Shown in pieces: positions 11,271 to 22,565 of a DNA stretch of 64,000 nt. How positions within the stretch are numbered: the stretch's first letter is position 1; each line of letters opens with the position of its first letter. The position numbers were made by a program, and so were the translations under genes. Below the pieces are notes generated by a model. That model saw only the letters and a program-made list of their open reading frames with translations, was not told where the DNA came from and did not search any database. The DNA comes from Labia minor (taxonomy: Eukaryota > Arthropoda > Insecta > Dermaptera > Spongiphoridae), in the NCBI GenBank assembly GCA_963082975.1, contig OY720348.1, positions 71,635,719 to 71,699,718 on the forward strand. The letters are read 5' to 3'.

Positions 11271-11370
11271 TTGTGTGTATATAGACAAGATTACTCAAAA
11301 ACGGTTTGAGATAGAATAATGAAATTTGGTACACGGGCATTATTCAAAATTCGTAGTTTTCTATTAGTTT
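11245..11370 (+). mobile_element. Partial Helentron-like element (interior only)
   Basis: A (GT)n tract is followed by AGACAAGATTACTCAAAAAC and GAAATTTGGTACACGGGC, the conserved interior of the HINE family at 7729. Both ends are missing. Confidence 0.6.
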
Positions 11371-12087
11371 TTTCTTCCTTATTCAAAGAATATCAAATAC
11401 AAATCATTTATAATTCATTTTGTAAAAAGTTATTGAAATAATAAAGTATTTCTATAACTATCTATGTTAATGAATAAGAAAAATGGTATTATAATCTTAA
11501 TTAATAAATTATTATATTCATAAAGAAAGATTATTAAACGAATAACTATGATTAATTAATATTTATAATTAAAAAGTGATTAATAGTGGGTATAAACAAT
11601 ATAATCGTTGTTAATTACCTGTTAGAAAAATCACTCAGCCAATTTAGCGTCTTCACTTATTCACTGTTCAATGTATACTAAAAATTAAATTATTTTAATA
11701 TTAATTTTCAAAGAATTGGCCGAGTTGCTTATCGCTTTTCAATGAAATAATATAAACAATCGAATTATTCTGGCTGTGCCCGTTTGCCTCCTGCATTTAT
11801 AAAATATAGAATATCTTTTATTTTTTATTTATTAATAATTAAATTGATAAAGAAAATTTTTTTTCATTAGAAAAAAATAATCTAGATATTTATATATAAT
11901 TGATAAATATATAAATATTTTCTTTTACAATTCGATGAGAAACAATTTTTTATTTCATATTATTTTGTTATTTATTTTATATATTATGATATTTTATAGT
12001 CTAAGAGTGTTTAATTCTATATATTAATTTTAATTAATTATAAGTGGCAAAGAGTCATGACGGCCTCTCCGTATATATATATTTATA
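11371..12087. other. AT-rich spacer
   Basis: No gene or clear repeat. Confidence 0.6.
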
Positions 12088-12412
12088 TCTTATCTATCTT
12101 ATTATACCAGCAAAAATAGTATTTGTATTTTCAACGAACATTTAGTTGGTTTATAAAATCGATATGTCTGTGTGTCTGTCGCCAAAAATTTTCGATTTTT
12201 AAAATTTTGATTTTGGATTCGAGTAGAGCTTAAAAAAGTGTACGTGACGTGGGGTGCCATTAACAGAGCCAAACACGCGCTGGTTTAATAAATAATAATA
12301 ATTTATTAATTTTAACTTATAATTTAATTAATTAAATTTATTTTAAATATAATATATTATGTGTTATTTAATCCAATTCAAATTGCGAGATAGTCGAGTG
12401 GAGACACTCCAG
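12088..12412 (+). mobile_element. Short Helentron-like element, copy A2
   Basis: Begins with the repeat F opening (TATCTTATCTATCTTATTAT) and ends with the family A 3' end, GCGAGATAGTCGAGTGGAGA, followed by CACTCCAG. About 250 bp of the A1 interior is absent. It joins a family F 5' end to a family A 3' end, so it may be a chimaera of the two families. Confidence 0.65.
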
Positions 12413-12514
12413 ATTTTTCTTTATAAAAATTATCTATATGATGTAAATTTCAAAAAAATTCTTCAAGCGGTTGATAATATAAAAAATGCAAATATATATA
12501 CAATTGTTGCTAGT

Positions 12515-12680
12515 ATACCAGTAAAGGGCCGATTCTTGAGGGCGGCAAATCCGGGAGGGGGGGGGGCGGAAGAGAGGTGGATTTGAAGGGTGGAATTTTG
12601 GTTATGAATGTAATCAATTTTATAAATATAGGAGAGGCAATTTATACTATTGCCCGGGGTCTGTAAATGCTAGAATTAGC
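12515..12680 (+). mobile_element. hAT-like 'GGGCGGCAAA' MITE fragment
   Basis: Contains AGGGCCGATTCTTGAGGGCG, a poly-G run and ACTATTGCCCGGGGTCTG. It resembles 63148-63260 and the outer parts of the complete element at 18834-19589. Termini are decayed. Confidence 0.5.
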
Positions 12681-13000
12681 GACATATCTATAATTATAAT
12701 AAGAGTTTATCACAACAATTTTAATTTATTTTTTAGTTTTAAAAATAAAATTCTATTATTCATTGAGGAATAAAAGCAATTTTTAGCTATTTCAATTCCG
12801 ATAAAAAAATTTAATAGGGCTATAAAATAGAAAGAAATTTATAAGAAAGAGAATAAATACCTTTTTAAGATTTTGCTATTTTTGATAGCATTGAGGTCAG
12901 TCCACCAGTAGGAATAGCAGAAGAAGAGCAAGTTCAACCATGAGCTGCATTTCATAAACAAAAATTGAAAAAAAATTAGTCAAACATCATAAAAAATAAG
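12681..13000. other. AT-rich spacer
   Basis: Nothing recognised apart from short purine-rich text near 12890-12950. Confidence 0.5.
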
Positions 13001-13004
13001 TTGA

Positions 13005-13066
13005 CCTGTGGCCAGGCACAGAACCGACCAGCAGTTTGAAATAAATTAATTTCCAGATAAATTATA
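13005..13066 (+). mobile_element. Terminal fragment of TIR element H
   Basis: AATAAGTTGACCTGTGGCCA followed by GAACCGACC and TTTGAAATAAATTAATTTCC. This is the same end as in the nested copy at 31133. The rest of the element is absent. Confidence 0.7.
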
Positions 13067-13624
13067 TCCATTAATTAAGGAATGATTAAGGAATGATTTC
13101 GATGGAGAGGCGTCTTCTACTGGAATGGGAAGGGAAAACTGAATGCGCTCGAAGCACTCGAAGCAGGCAGGCAGGCCAGGAGGGAGAGTGGGTGGGTGGG
13201 GGGTGAGGTGAGGTGGCGGAGGGGATCATCATGGCGGCAAATCTTTTCAATCTGTCAAAATACAATAATTAATATTTAATTAACGAAGCACCGTAAAATT
13301 ATATAATACTAGTGAAAACTAATCTACGTTTCATAATGAATCGATTCGTATAGGTTTTACCTGTTCTTATGAGGCAATACTTTTTGTTGAACTGTAAAAA
13401 TAAACCGATATTAAAATTAATTAACAATTTCCATTTCATGATACGAAAAATCAATTTTATTTAGAATCTGGCTAAAATTATGTTCAATGGATTTATCTTG
13501 GTCACAATTTCCAAGATTCAGTCAAAAATTTTAATAAAATTAAAAATATGGATTTGCTTGGTTTTTCTAATTCTCCAAAGCGTGCTATAAATATGAGTTC
13601 CAAATTTTCTACTAATGTGAAGCG
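13067..13624. other. Spacer with purine-rich G/C block
   Basis: Between about 13090 and 13250 the text is GC- and purine-rich, with GCAGGCAGGCAGGCC and GGGTGGGTGGGGGGTGAGG, ending ATCATGGCGGCAAATC. The block has no coding frame of note. It could be a regulatory segment or a repeat; I cannot tell. Confidence 0.4.
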
Positions 13625-14062
13625 TTGGAGAGGTGGGTCCTCTCAGAGGCACTCATAACAAATGTCTCACTGGTAATTTACCGGGTTTTGCTAGTCGAAG
13701 AATTGACGTAATCTGGATATATTTGAATAAACCCCCCGAAGGGGGGTTTATTCAAATATATATAGGAGACTCTATAAGAGTCTCCTATAAGAGACAAGTA
13801 TTTAATTTTTTTTCTTTTTAATGAATCTATGCTAGGTATTCTCCTTCATCCAAATAAATTTGATTTTTTGAATGATCAGGGGTGGGGGGGGGGGTAAGCA
13901 TGAGGGAATGGATGGAAAGGAGTCAACGGGTAAAGGACATGATTCCTCCAAGTAGAAGAGGGATTTAGAAGAAATCATGAGCTCACGTGAGGGCAGGGAA
14001 GCTACTCCCTGAAGTAGAAATCTTTTCTATTGGGATCATAGATAAGAAACTACCCGTTACCC
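13625..14062 (+). repeat. Dispersed repeat G, copy 2, with 21-bp hairpin
   Basis: Same layout as 8515-8928. It carries an insertion forming a perfect hairpin: arms 13717-13737 and 13741-13761, CCCCCC-GAA-GGGGGG at the tip. A second small palindrome, GGAGACTCTATAAGAGTCTC, follows at about 13765. The overlapping open frame is not recognisable as protein. Confidence 0.75.
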
Positions 14063-14628
14063 CTCAAAATCTTTCTAATAAGTTTTACTATCTATTTTTT
14101 CTATTTTTTCTATTCTTATTCATATTTTTAAGAAATAATAATTATTTTCTACTTAAAATGAAAAAACCATTGTTCAATATAACAATATCGTATGTATATT
14201 TTCTTATTAGCATACCACGCCTATTAACATATTATTTTTTTTTCTTTTTTTTTCCACATCATTTAATTTTACATAATAATAACTATGAGAATCTCATCTC
14301 TCATTTTTATTATTTTACTAAAACTAATATTACATATTATGTTTTTTATTTTTATCTTCCTATCTATCGGATGTTCGATCTATCTGTCTATCTTTTCTCT
14401 ATTCTATTTATTCTTATGTTATTCTTATTTTTCTAGCAAGACTTATTTAGAATTCAATAGAGAATTAATTATTCAACGATTATTGAAAATTGGAAATCGA
14501 GAAGAGGAGAAAAATTAAAATTTCAATCAAAAAGTCATCATTTTTAATTAATTTTATTATTAAAATAATTGATATATAAAACATGATAAGACAAACATTA
14601 TAATTGATCGATAAATAAAGAAATACAT
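14063..14628. other. T-rich spacer
   Basis: Pyrimidine-rich, mostly T. The long + strand open frame through it reads as Phe/Leu/Tyr low-complexity sequence and is not credible as a gene. Confidence 0.6.
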
Positions 14629-15335
14629 AAATTTCGTAATTTCTCTTGATATGTATTTTTAGTTTCTTTTTACCGACCGACGATAGTAAGGGAGGTATTG
14701 TTTTCACACCAAATTTCACATGTGGAGATTTTTACATATCTCCACGAATCATGCATTTTCTTAACAGAAAAAGTATTTTTAGCATGATGTCTGTCCGTCC
14801 GTCTGTCCGTCCGTATAGATGTGTACAGCCTGAACGGCTTAACGGATTTTGATGAAATTTGGTATATTTACTTAATGCATCAGTGGGATGAATGGATCAA
14901 CTTTTGGTGCAAATCCGGAAACCGGAAGTGGTAGTATTAGCGATCGACGATAAGAAGGGAAGGGTTATTTTCGCACCCAATTTCACATAAGGAGATTTTT
15001 TTACATATCACCACGAATGTATTGGTTTTATCCTCGGGAAAAATCATCTTCATTATGTTTTTCTTAATTTAAAATTATATGACGTCACCCAGCCCTACAT
15101 GACGTCACAGCCTCGGGTAACGCCGGCAACGCCGGCTACTTCAGCTATATATTATAAATAAAATAAAATTAAAAATATTTATGTTATATCCATATCTGTT
15201 TTTACATTAATAGATATATTAAAATTATTTGAAATTGTTTCTGTAGCTGGAAATTAATTTATTTCAAACCGTCGGTCGGTTCGGACCTGGCCAAATTTCG
15301 TAATTTCTCTTGATATGTATTTTTAGTTTCTTTTT
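14629..15335. mobile_element. TIR element H flanked by a 43-bp direct repeat
   Basis: The element proper is 14672-15292. It starts ACCGACCGACGATAGTAAGG and ends CGTCGGTCGGTTCGGACC-TGGCC, so ACCGACCGACG is an inverted terminal motif. The two flanks, 14629-14671 and 15293-15335, are identical over 43 bp (AAATTTCGTAATTTCTCTTG and onward). The interior contains CCGTCCGTCTGTCCG tandem text, GATGAAATTTGGTATATTTA and TGACGTCA palindromes. It is noncoding. Other copies are at 31133-31755 (inverted) and fragments at 13005 and 61785; these lack the 43-bp repeat. Confidence 0.75.
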
Positions 15336-15644
15336 TTGTTTTTTGTTTTTGCCTATTTTCTAATTCATGATGAAATTTTCATTCAAAAAAATCAATTAAT
15401 TAATAAAATAAAATAAAAAATATTATATTTGAATAATAATTTATTTCGTTTTATTAGGGGTAAGTTTTATTAATAATAATACTTACTAAAAATAATTTTG
15501 TTAGATTTGTTTTATTAAAATTGTATTTATTATCAATTGTTTTATTCCCCAAAAGTCGTGCTAACCATTAAAGAACTTAAGAGTCATTATTACTATTATT
15601 ATCAATAAAAATAGATTAATTTCAATTACAAAATTAAAAAAATA
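15336..15644. other. AT-rich spacer
   Basis: No gene; ATT and TTATT runs. Confidence 0.6.
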
Positions 15645-16225
15645 TTTTCAATAGGTGATCACAAAAAAATTTTATAAAAACTCTAATTAACTTATTAATA
15701 CTCACAGAAATAAAAGGTTATATATATATATATAAACGTTTTTGTCTGCACATTGCTCAGAATTTTAAAATTTTTGCATATCTTCGCGTTTCATGACCTC
15801 TAGAATCCAAAAGTGACTTTAGAGAATTTTTCATGTCTGTCTGTCCGGAAAATTACTATTTTATAGACTCAGAATTGGCTCAACCGATTTCTATGAAATT
15901 ACATCTCAATATTCTTATATACCTCTAGAGTAACAAAATTAAAAATATATTTTCAATAGGTGAACACAAAAAATATAATTGAATTATAATTAATTAATTT
16001 TAATATAATTAGCGATTAATTACTTTTAGTCAGATTATTTTTTTTTCAACAGATTCTGAAACATAAATATTGATTTCATGATAGATTTTCATTTTGAAAG
16101 TAATTAAGAATATTTTATTGCATTAAAATTAATTAATCTTATTAATCAATTGTAGCGCCAATGTAGAGGGGCTTTCCCCCTCAAATGTCATAGACTTTTT
16201 TATATATGACCCCGAGAGAATTGAA
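15645..16225 (+). repeat. Dispersed repeat B, copy 1
   Basis: Contains TTTGTCTGCACATTGCTCAG, GTCTGTCTGTCCGG and the conserved stretch AACATAAATATTGATTTC, and ends near GACCCCGAGAG. It matches 20900-21365 over its right half, and its left motif recurs at 22295. The short 'tctgtctgtccg' and 'gaaattacatct' text is typical of Helitron-like noncoding elements. Boundaries are uncertain. Confidence 0.55.
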
Positions 16226-16559
16226 ATTGGATTTATATGCAAAAAAATAATTTTTCACTCAACTCAAAATTTCGCAATCTTTTATGTAATTTGCATATGT
16301 AAAGGAATATAACGTTTCATCTAATATACAATATTTATTTGAAAATTAATTACAATTACAAAATACAGTTTACAAAATTGGTAGTTCTGTGTCGCTATTA
16401 AACATATATTTTTTAAATATTGTTTTTTGTCACGTGAAAATTTCGACAATTTTTAATAAATAAATTAGTGAATTTACACATCTAGATGAAACAAGCAAAT
16501 AAATATATAATTCATATCTTTTTAAAAATAAATTAATTAAAATTAAATGTATGGAGCCT
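16226..16559. other. AT-rich spacer
   Basis: Nothing recognised. Confidence 0.5.
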
Positions 16560-16637
16560 ATGTTGATAAATAAACCGCCACTTTTCCAAAATTTTCGTTT
16601 TTCTTTTGTAAGTTAAGTACTTATCAGACCGCCCTCG
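16560..16637 (-). mobile_element. Solo mariner-like terminus
   Basis: On the minus strand it begins CGAGGGCGGTCTGATAAGTA after TA and continues into AACGAAAATTTTGGAAAAGT, then TTATCAACATAGG, the usual layout of a mariner end. No partner terminus was found. Confidence 0.55.
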
Positions 16638-17223
16638 TATATATGCTATATATAACTAAGAGGATAAATAATCCCTTAGAATACCAAATATATTATTAAT
16701 ATTATGAAGGCCACCATTTTCAGCAGCATCTCCTTTATTTTAATAAAGACGTTGTTCCGTAAAAAACAGTTTTATACTTAAATTAATGATGACAATTTAT
16801 AAAAGAAGAAGATATATTTACCCTTAAGGGTATTTTTTATAATAGAATGTAAAAAGTATGGAGAGAGCATTTATTCTTTGGGTGAGATTGAGGAATTAGT
16901 GATTATATATGGTAATTAGTGTTATACATATAAGATTTATAACCATGAAACATAGTATTTGTTATATATCGATTTTTATGAATCTTAAATATTAATCAAC
17001 CTAAATAATTATCCAACTTTTAGATTCTATCAATTATACAAATATTATATATGAATAAAAAATTGATTCATGATTTCTATGCTATTTCCTCTCTCCCAAT
17101 ATTATATAAACAATAATATAGCTTTAATAATAATAATAATAATAATAATAATTAAAAGTAATTGCAAAAGTAATAAAGATTATAATTATATGTAATATTA
17201 TAATCACATAAAAAATAATAATA
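16638..17223. other. AT-rich spacer
   Basis: AT-rich with an (AAT)n repeat at about 17127-17152. Confidence 0.6.
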
Positions 17224-17537
17224 CAGTGAACGCTCTATATAAGCAACCTCTCTATAAGCAACATTCTTTATAAACAACCAAGCAACTTATTTTTTTAAAG
17301 CTAAAGAGTTGACAGCTGTTTACAACAACATAACCCCATAATTGTAAAAATTTCTGTTATTGTTGGTGTTTTGTGCTGCCAGTATTAATTAATTTCTGTT
17401 AATTAGAATAGTTACTAGAATTTCTATTAGTTTCTGTCAATTAATTAATATTGTTGTCCTTTTAAATTCATTCCGCATAAGAAACTTTTCCCAATAAGAA
17501 AATTTTTTATTGAAATTGGTATATAGAGAGTTCAATG
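17224..17537. mobile_element. pogo/Tigger-like MITE
   Basis: A 314-bp element flanked by TA. The left end CAGTGAACGCTCTATATAAG and the right end, which reads CATTGAACTCTCTATATACC on the minus strand, are inverted repeats of the CAGTNGAACCTCTATA type seen in pogo-related elements. No transposase remnant is visible. Confidence 0.7.
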
Positions 17538-18833
17538 TAATTCAATAGAAGAAGACGCCAGACTGAAAGGCAATGCGCTTGGCTCGTGGTCCCGCGGTCA
17601 ATTCCCAGGACTGACAAACTTAAAAATATGAAATTTGATAATGAAAATATTCGAGAGAGTATTTCAAGAGATTTATTTTTATGTAGACCCGACGCAGCTT
17701 GAGAGTTAACAGTGTTAACGTATAGACAATTCCTTCTTAAAACAAATTAGGAATCATTATATTCATATACCACACACAACCTCTAATAGTCTTATTTATA
17801 GTTCAATCTTTCTGAATGAACAATATTATATAAAAACGGTAGAAAGAGGTTTCATACCTCCAGAAGCATTTATATACTTAGAGAGAAAAGGTTACATCCA
17901 GAATTATAATGGAATTCCATTAATTCATCATATCAACCGTAAAAAAAATGACAAATCAATAAATTATGAACCTACTTTAAACAAAAATATATCTAGGAAA
18001 ATGTAAAAATATATCAATTCCACATTAAGATAAAACAGAAAGGATCAAAATGTCCAGCAAATGCTGGTAGTTACCAGATTGAGTCATCATACCAATAATT
18101 ATTGTATATATTGTAAATAGAAAAAAAGTATAAAATAAAAAATATATTTTGTATCACAAAACCCATCCCCATTTACCCTGATAATAATTCCAGCAATTTA
18201 CCACCAAAATATAGACTTTTATAGATTCTTTATATATAACCTTTTCCTAGTCAGTAACACAAATAAAAATTATTTTAAAATAAGTATAATGTAAATAATT
18301 TAAGATAATCTAAAAATAAAAACGTAAATTTATACAATTACAACCATGAGTCGCCAATGGAATGTAAAAAAAGGTTTGTGCATATACAATGAAATGTCCT
18401 TCGTATTCTTTTTCTTTCCCTGCATGTTTGGCGCCCACGCTTTCATTTTTTAGATATGATTAATTGTAAGGAGATTTTGGTGTGTGTGGAGAAATTATTT
18501 TCTCTATTTTAGGGCATTTGAATAAAAGAGTGTTTTAAAAAAGTTTGTTTTTATATTTTTTTATTTCCTAATTTTTAATCTTGACGGAAATTTCGCCCGG
18601 TTTATGATTTCAGGTTATAGTGTGAATGTTGAAAGAATCTAATTCAGGTCGATTCTTCACCTCAAAATACTATATATCAATTTGGTGGTATAGAGGACTG
18701 ATTATTATTATTATTATTATATTATTGGTTTATATATACATATATCTTTTCAAAAACAATATCGTCATTACTTTAATTCATATTAAAAAATAACGTATCT
18801 TATTTTTACAAAATAATTAAACATGATTTAAAT
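17538..18833. other. AT-rich spacer, one tRNA-like patch
   Basis: No gene supported. At about 17565-17625, GCGCTTGGCTCGTGGTCCCG followed by CGGTCAATTCCCAG is vaguely tRNA-like (box B-like) and could be an old SINE head. The remainder is A/T-rich. Confidence 0.45.
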
Positions 18834-19589
18834 CAGTGGCGTACCTAGGGGGGTGCGGTGGGTGCGGTCCGCACCGGGCGGCACTTATCTTGGGGCGGCA
18901 TTTTTTATATTTAGTTATAGTTGTAAAAAGCAACGTATTCATTTCATATTTATTTTTTTTCTTTCTTGAATAATAAATGATTATTATGATTATTATAAGT
19001 TTACTATTTGATTTATATAAATTATGATTAACTATATGATTTCGAATATTATTATTCGGTGTAAATAAATGCATTTTAGTGTAAATTTTGAATTCTAATT
19101 CCAAGAACAGGATAATAATTTTATTTTATTGTATTCATTAAAATTCGTTGAATTCGTAAACTCATCTTTACGATTTTGTTCAGCAATTTTTCCTAACTAA
19201 AAATTTTTGATATCAGTTTATAAATGTCATTTCTTTTGAAAAGTTTATATGATTACTTTGAAGTGATATACCAATATTTTTTTAAATCATCGATTTTTCT
19301 TTTGAAAAGCAAGCCGGCGGAAAAAATATAAATATAAATTTTGAGAGCATTATACACGATTTTTCTAGTATGAAAGCTAGAAGAGTAAATATTATATTAA
19401 TATGTTTACGAGTGCATACAAATAGGTGTAAAAAAAATTTACTCTGTGTATTAATTAATATTGATTAAATAACTTAATAATTTATTTATGTGCATTAATT
19501 TATAAATATCACTATTTGATTGACTTATAATAAAAAGGGCGGCAAACTGGAGATCGCCCCGGGCGGCAAAAGTTCTAGGTACGCCACTG
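18834..19589. mobile_element. hAT MITE with perfect 8-bp target duplication
   Basis: A 756-bp element. It begins CAGTGGCGTACCTAGGGGGG and ends TTCTAGGTACGCCACTG, and is flanked by ATTTAAAT on both sides (18826-18833 and 19590-19597). Subterminal GGGCGGCA blocks occur at both ends. The 8-bp duplication and CAGTG...CACTG ends identify the hAT superfamily. The interior has only low-complexity frames and no transposase. Confidence 0.92.
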
Positions 19590-19653
19590 ATTTAAATTAA
19601 TTTAATTCAAATGATAACTTTTAAAATAATTTATTTAATTCAAATGAGTTACG

Positions 19654-19700
19654 AAAGCAGGTCAATCAGTCCGTGACTTTTTGAATGAAACCCAGGTCTT
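19654..19700 (+). mobile_element. Solo terminus of mariner family D
   Basis: GGTCAATCAGTCCGTGACTT-TTTGAATGAAAC matches the ends of the elements at 38893 and 48518. The rest is missing. Confidence 0.65.
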
Positions 19701-19759
19701 TGTTAAAAAATTAAATTAGCTCTTATTAATATATATATTTATAGATAATTACTATTTTT

Positions 19760-20070
19760 CAGTATTATGTATTATATAATTAGTAATTGTTATAAAATAA
19801 TACAGCCGAGGTCACCTATGACCTGGGATGAACCGGAATATTGCATTGCCATCGGAGTTACCTATGTATACGAATGTTTCAGCTCATTTGAACATAGGGA
19901 ATTGGGTCAAATTCACCTTGCAAGAGTTGACGACAGGACACAATGTAAAACTAAATATAAGCCTGTAAAAAAAGCAAAATTAATAATGATTCAAAATGAG
20001 GTAAATCATACTATACAATGTAGAATTTCCATTATACAAATCCTAATGTATTTATTGGTATTATGATACA
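19760..20070 (+). other. Unclassified block with exon-like features
   Basis: Between about 19803 and 19950 the base composition rises and an open frame reads SPMTWDEPEYCIAIGVTY, then YECFSSFEHRELGQIHLARV. An AG-ending pyrimidine tract precedes it (CTATTTTTCAG at 19752-19762) and a GT follows ACACAAT. I do not recognise the peptide. It may be an isolated exon of an undetected gene, or the remnant of a repeat with only one copy in this window. The C-terminal third of the frame is low complexity and unconvincing. Confidence 0.3.
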
Positions 20071-20137
20071 ATTTAAGAGAAGAATTATATGAAAAAGGAG
20101 TAAAAAAATTGATTATTTATATATATATATAATATTA

Positions 20138-20418
20138 GACGCCTCGTAGGGTGTTGGTTAACAGTGTTAGCTCAGATTCTCGTGGCCCCGGTTTTAAGCC
20201 TGGCAAGAGAATTTCTCCAACTGGGGTCAATAGGACAGAGTCAACCAAGCCTTCGAGATCAAAATTGGGAATCTACTTGATTAAAAAAGTAGTAGTAGAA
20301 TAAGAAAATCAAGGTAAAAGGTTAAGAGGACCTGTTCTATTGATTATATAGGACACCTTATTTATTAACCAACTTGATAGGCGCTGTTCTTGCGTAGGAT
20401 GTACAAAAGTCAGAAATG
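20138..20418 (+). repeat. tRNA-derived SINE, family 1, copy 2
   Basis: GACGCCTCGTAGGGTGTTGG opens the head. The body shows GACAGAGTCAACCAAG, AGAAAATCAAGGTAAAAGG and ACTTGATAGGCGCTG, and it ends GTACAAAAGTCAG followed by a T-rich run. It has drifted from the best copy; no target duplication is clear. Confidence 0.8.
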
Positions 20419-20899
20419 TTTTTTCATTTATTTTTATTTTTATGTGCATGACGATGTGACAAAATGTTCATAAAGCATAATTGATTTTAATTTAGATAAT
20501 AAAATAGATATTTTTACCGTTTTAGTTGAAAAGATCTATAAATAAATATTATTATATAAGATAATGATAGAATGTATTGTCAATAAATCAAAATATTTAT
20601 AAATAACTTAAAACTTTATCGAAAGGTTGATTACAATAGAACGTATAACATAAATCGAATATGTATTAACACAACCAAAATTCAATTAAGACTGAATGCG
20701 TTACTAATAATGCCGGTTTAATGAGAAAGGAAGGGATTAAGGACTTAATCATAATTACTCTATGATTATCCATTTGATAAAGGGTTAAAAATCGGATTAT
20801 ATTTTATAACAATTTTTAAGAATATTAGAAGTATAAAATTATTAATAAAAATAAAAAAAAAAAATTAATTAAGTCATGAGTTTTATTTATTTTATTTTA
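20419..20899. other. AT-rich spacer
   Basis: No gene supported. Confidence 0.6.
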
Positions 20900-21365
20900 T
20901 TTTTTATAACGTTTTTCTCAACTTCACTTGGCGTTTGTCTGTCTCTCTGTCTGTTCGCTCTTTTGACAAATTGAAATCGATTTTGCATCATCTTTAAATT
21001 GAGATAGAATTTTGAAAATTTTTAGAGATATTTTAATCAATCCCTAGAAGATATAGAAGAAATATAATTGAATTATAATTAATTAATTGTAATTAATTAG
21101 CGATTCATTACTTTTAGTCACTAACTCCTTTTGTATTGCTCCGATTAATTTTTTTTCAACGGATTTTGAAACATAAATATTGATTTCAGGATAGATTTTC
21201 ATTTGGAACGTATTTAAAAATATTTCATAGCATTAAAATTAATGATGAATTCTTATTAATCAGTTGTATCGCCAATGAGGAGGTTTTTTTTTCCCTCAGA
21301 TGGGGGGGGGGGCATAGAGAAAATATCTTTTTTTTATACATTGTATATGTCCCCGATAGAAAGGA
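20900..21365 (+). repeat. Dispersed repeat B, copy 2
   Basis: TTGTCTGTCTCTCTGTCTGT near the left, then the block shared with 15940-16215 (AGCGATTCATTACTTTTAGT; ACATAAATATTGATTTCAGG), ending after a poly-G run with TGTCCCCGATAGA. The shared text establishes a family; it is noncoding. Confidence 0.55.
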
Positions 21366-21412
21366 AACAAAACAATAGAACCTTTTTTTATGAAGACAAT
21401 ATATATATATAT

Positions 21413-21490
21413 ACTAGCTGCTCCAAGCGCCGAAGGCGCTCTCCACACCTAGACGGGGGCTCCGCCCCCTGTACCCCCCGAATGTCCCTA
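21413..21490 (+). repeat. GC-rich hairpin repeat, copy 3
   Basis: CTAGCTGCTCCAAGCGCCGA-AGGCGCTC, then CACACCTAGACGGGGGCTCC and GCCCCCTGTACCCCCCG. The left 70 bp match 4118-4215. It abuts an RTE fragment directly. Confidence 0.65.
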
Positions 21491-21900
21491 TTCTGAGCTA
21501 TAACCATCTAACTCCTACCCTGTCCCATCTCTCTCACGTTCCTTCCTACATTGTCCACCCTGTTCACAATTGGTCTTCCATACGGACGTTTTCCAATCGA
21601 ACTCCCCACCAATATATTTTTCCTCTCCCATTCTAGCCATGTGCCCTGCCGATCCCAGCCTTCTCTATTTTATGACCTATATCTAGAGATGCATAGAGGT
21701 CATGCAATTCCTTGTTATACAGTCTCCGCCGTTCCCCGGTGTCCTCATCTTTCTTTGGCCCATAAATGCTGGGAAGTATCCTATTCTCAAATACTCTGAA
21801 TCTACTCTCATCTCCCATGCCTCCCACCCATATAATACAATTAATAATTTAATAATTTTGATCCCCTTTGATAATAATTTCCCGATGGCAACCTCGATTT
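21484..21900 (-). pseudogene. RTE-type LINE C-terminal fragment
   Basis: Minus-strand translation gives RFRVFENRILPSIYGPKKDE, then ELHDLYASLDI and further RTE motifs after frameshifts. This is the conserved region just after the palm/thumb of RTE-like reverse transcriptases. The true 3' end is missing because the copy stops at the hairpin repeat. Confidence 0.75.
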
Positions 21901-22290
21901 AAATTCTTTGCAAATATTATTCTCTCTGATACTAATTATTTTGTCTTATCAAATTAATTAATTTCAAACCCCCTCACTTTTCCTGCCTCGATTAATTTTT
22001 TTATGCCTCTTTAAATGTTATTAATTTATTTAAAAAAAAAACAAAGTAAACAAAATAAAAATTAAATATAAAGAAATTAGCATAACATTAAACTACTATA
22101 AAAATAATATTAAAAAACATATATTAAAATCTTACGTGAAAATCCAATTATGAGATCAAATTTTCTTAATTAAAATGATTTACTCACATAATCTTAAAAA
22201 TTAATAGTATTAAATTATAGCCGTAATGTGAATGTTTTCAAAGTTTAAAAGGCCAATAAGATCAATTGAGATATTGTAAATATCAATAGA
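21901..22290. other. AT-rich spacer
   Basis: No gene or repeat recognised. Confidence 0.5.
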
Positions 22291-22294
22291 TATA

Positions 22295-22565
22295 TAAAAC
22301 GATTTTTATCTGCACATTGCTCAGAATTTAAATTACCGCCAAATTATCGCCACCAGCGCCTCTATGATCTAGTATGGTAACTAAACTATTTTTAATTAAT
22401 TAGCACCCCCTGGACACACCTTAGCAATTAGCGGTTTTATAAAAGAAGTCTGACATGCCCTGAGACCTACTGAATATGCATAAAAAATTTCATTAGAATC
22501 GGTCCAGCCGTTTCGGAGGAGTATCATTTCAAAGTTTTGTGACACGAGAATTTTATATATAAGAT
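22295..22565 (+). repeat. Helitron-like dispersed repeat related to B
   Basis: Opens TATAAAACGATTTTTATCTG-CACATTGCTCAGAATTT like repeat B copy 1, then diverges. It includes TCGGTCCAGCCGTTTCGGAG and ends TTTTATATATAAGATATA. 'Gtccagccgtttcggaggagtat' text of this kind is common in noncoding arthropod transposons. Confidence 0.5.

Noticed and set aside
13987..14436. 149-codon + strand open frame
   Set aside because: Mostly Phe, Leu, Tyr and Ile from T-rich DNA, and it begins inside dispersed repeat G.
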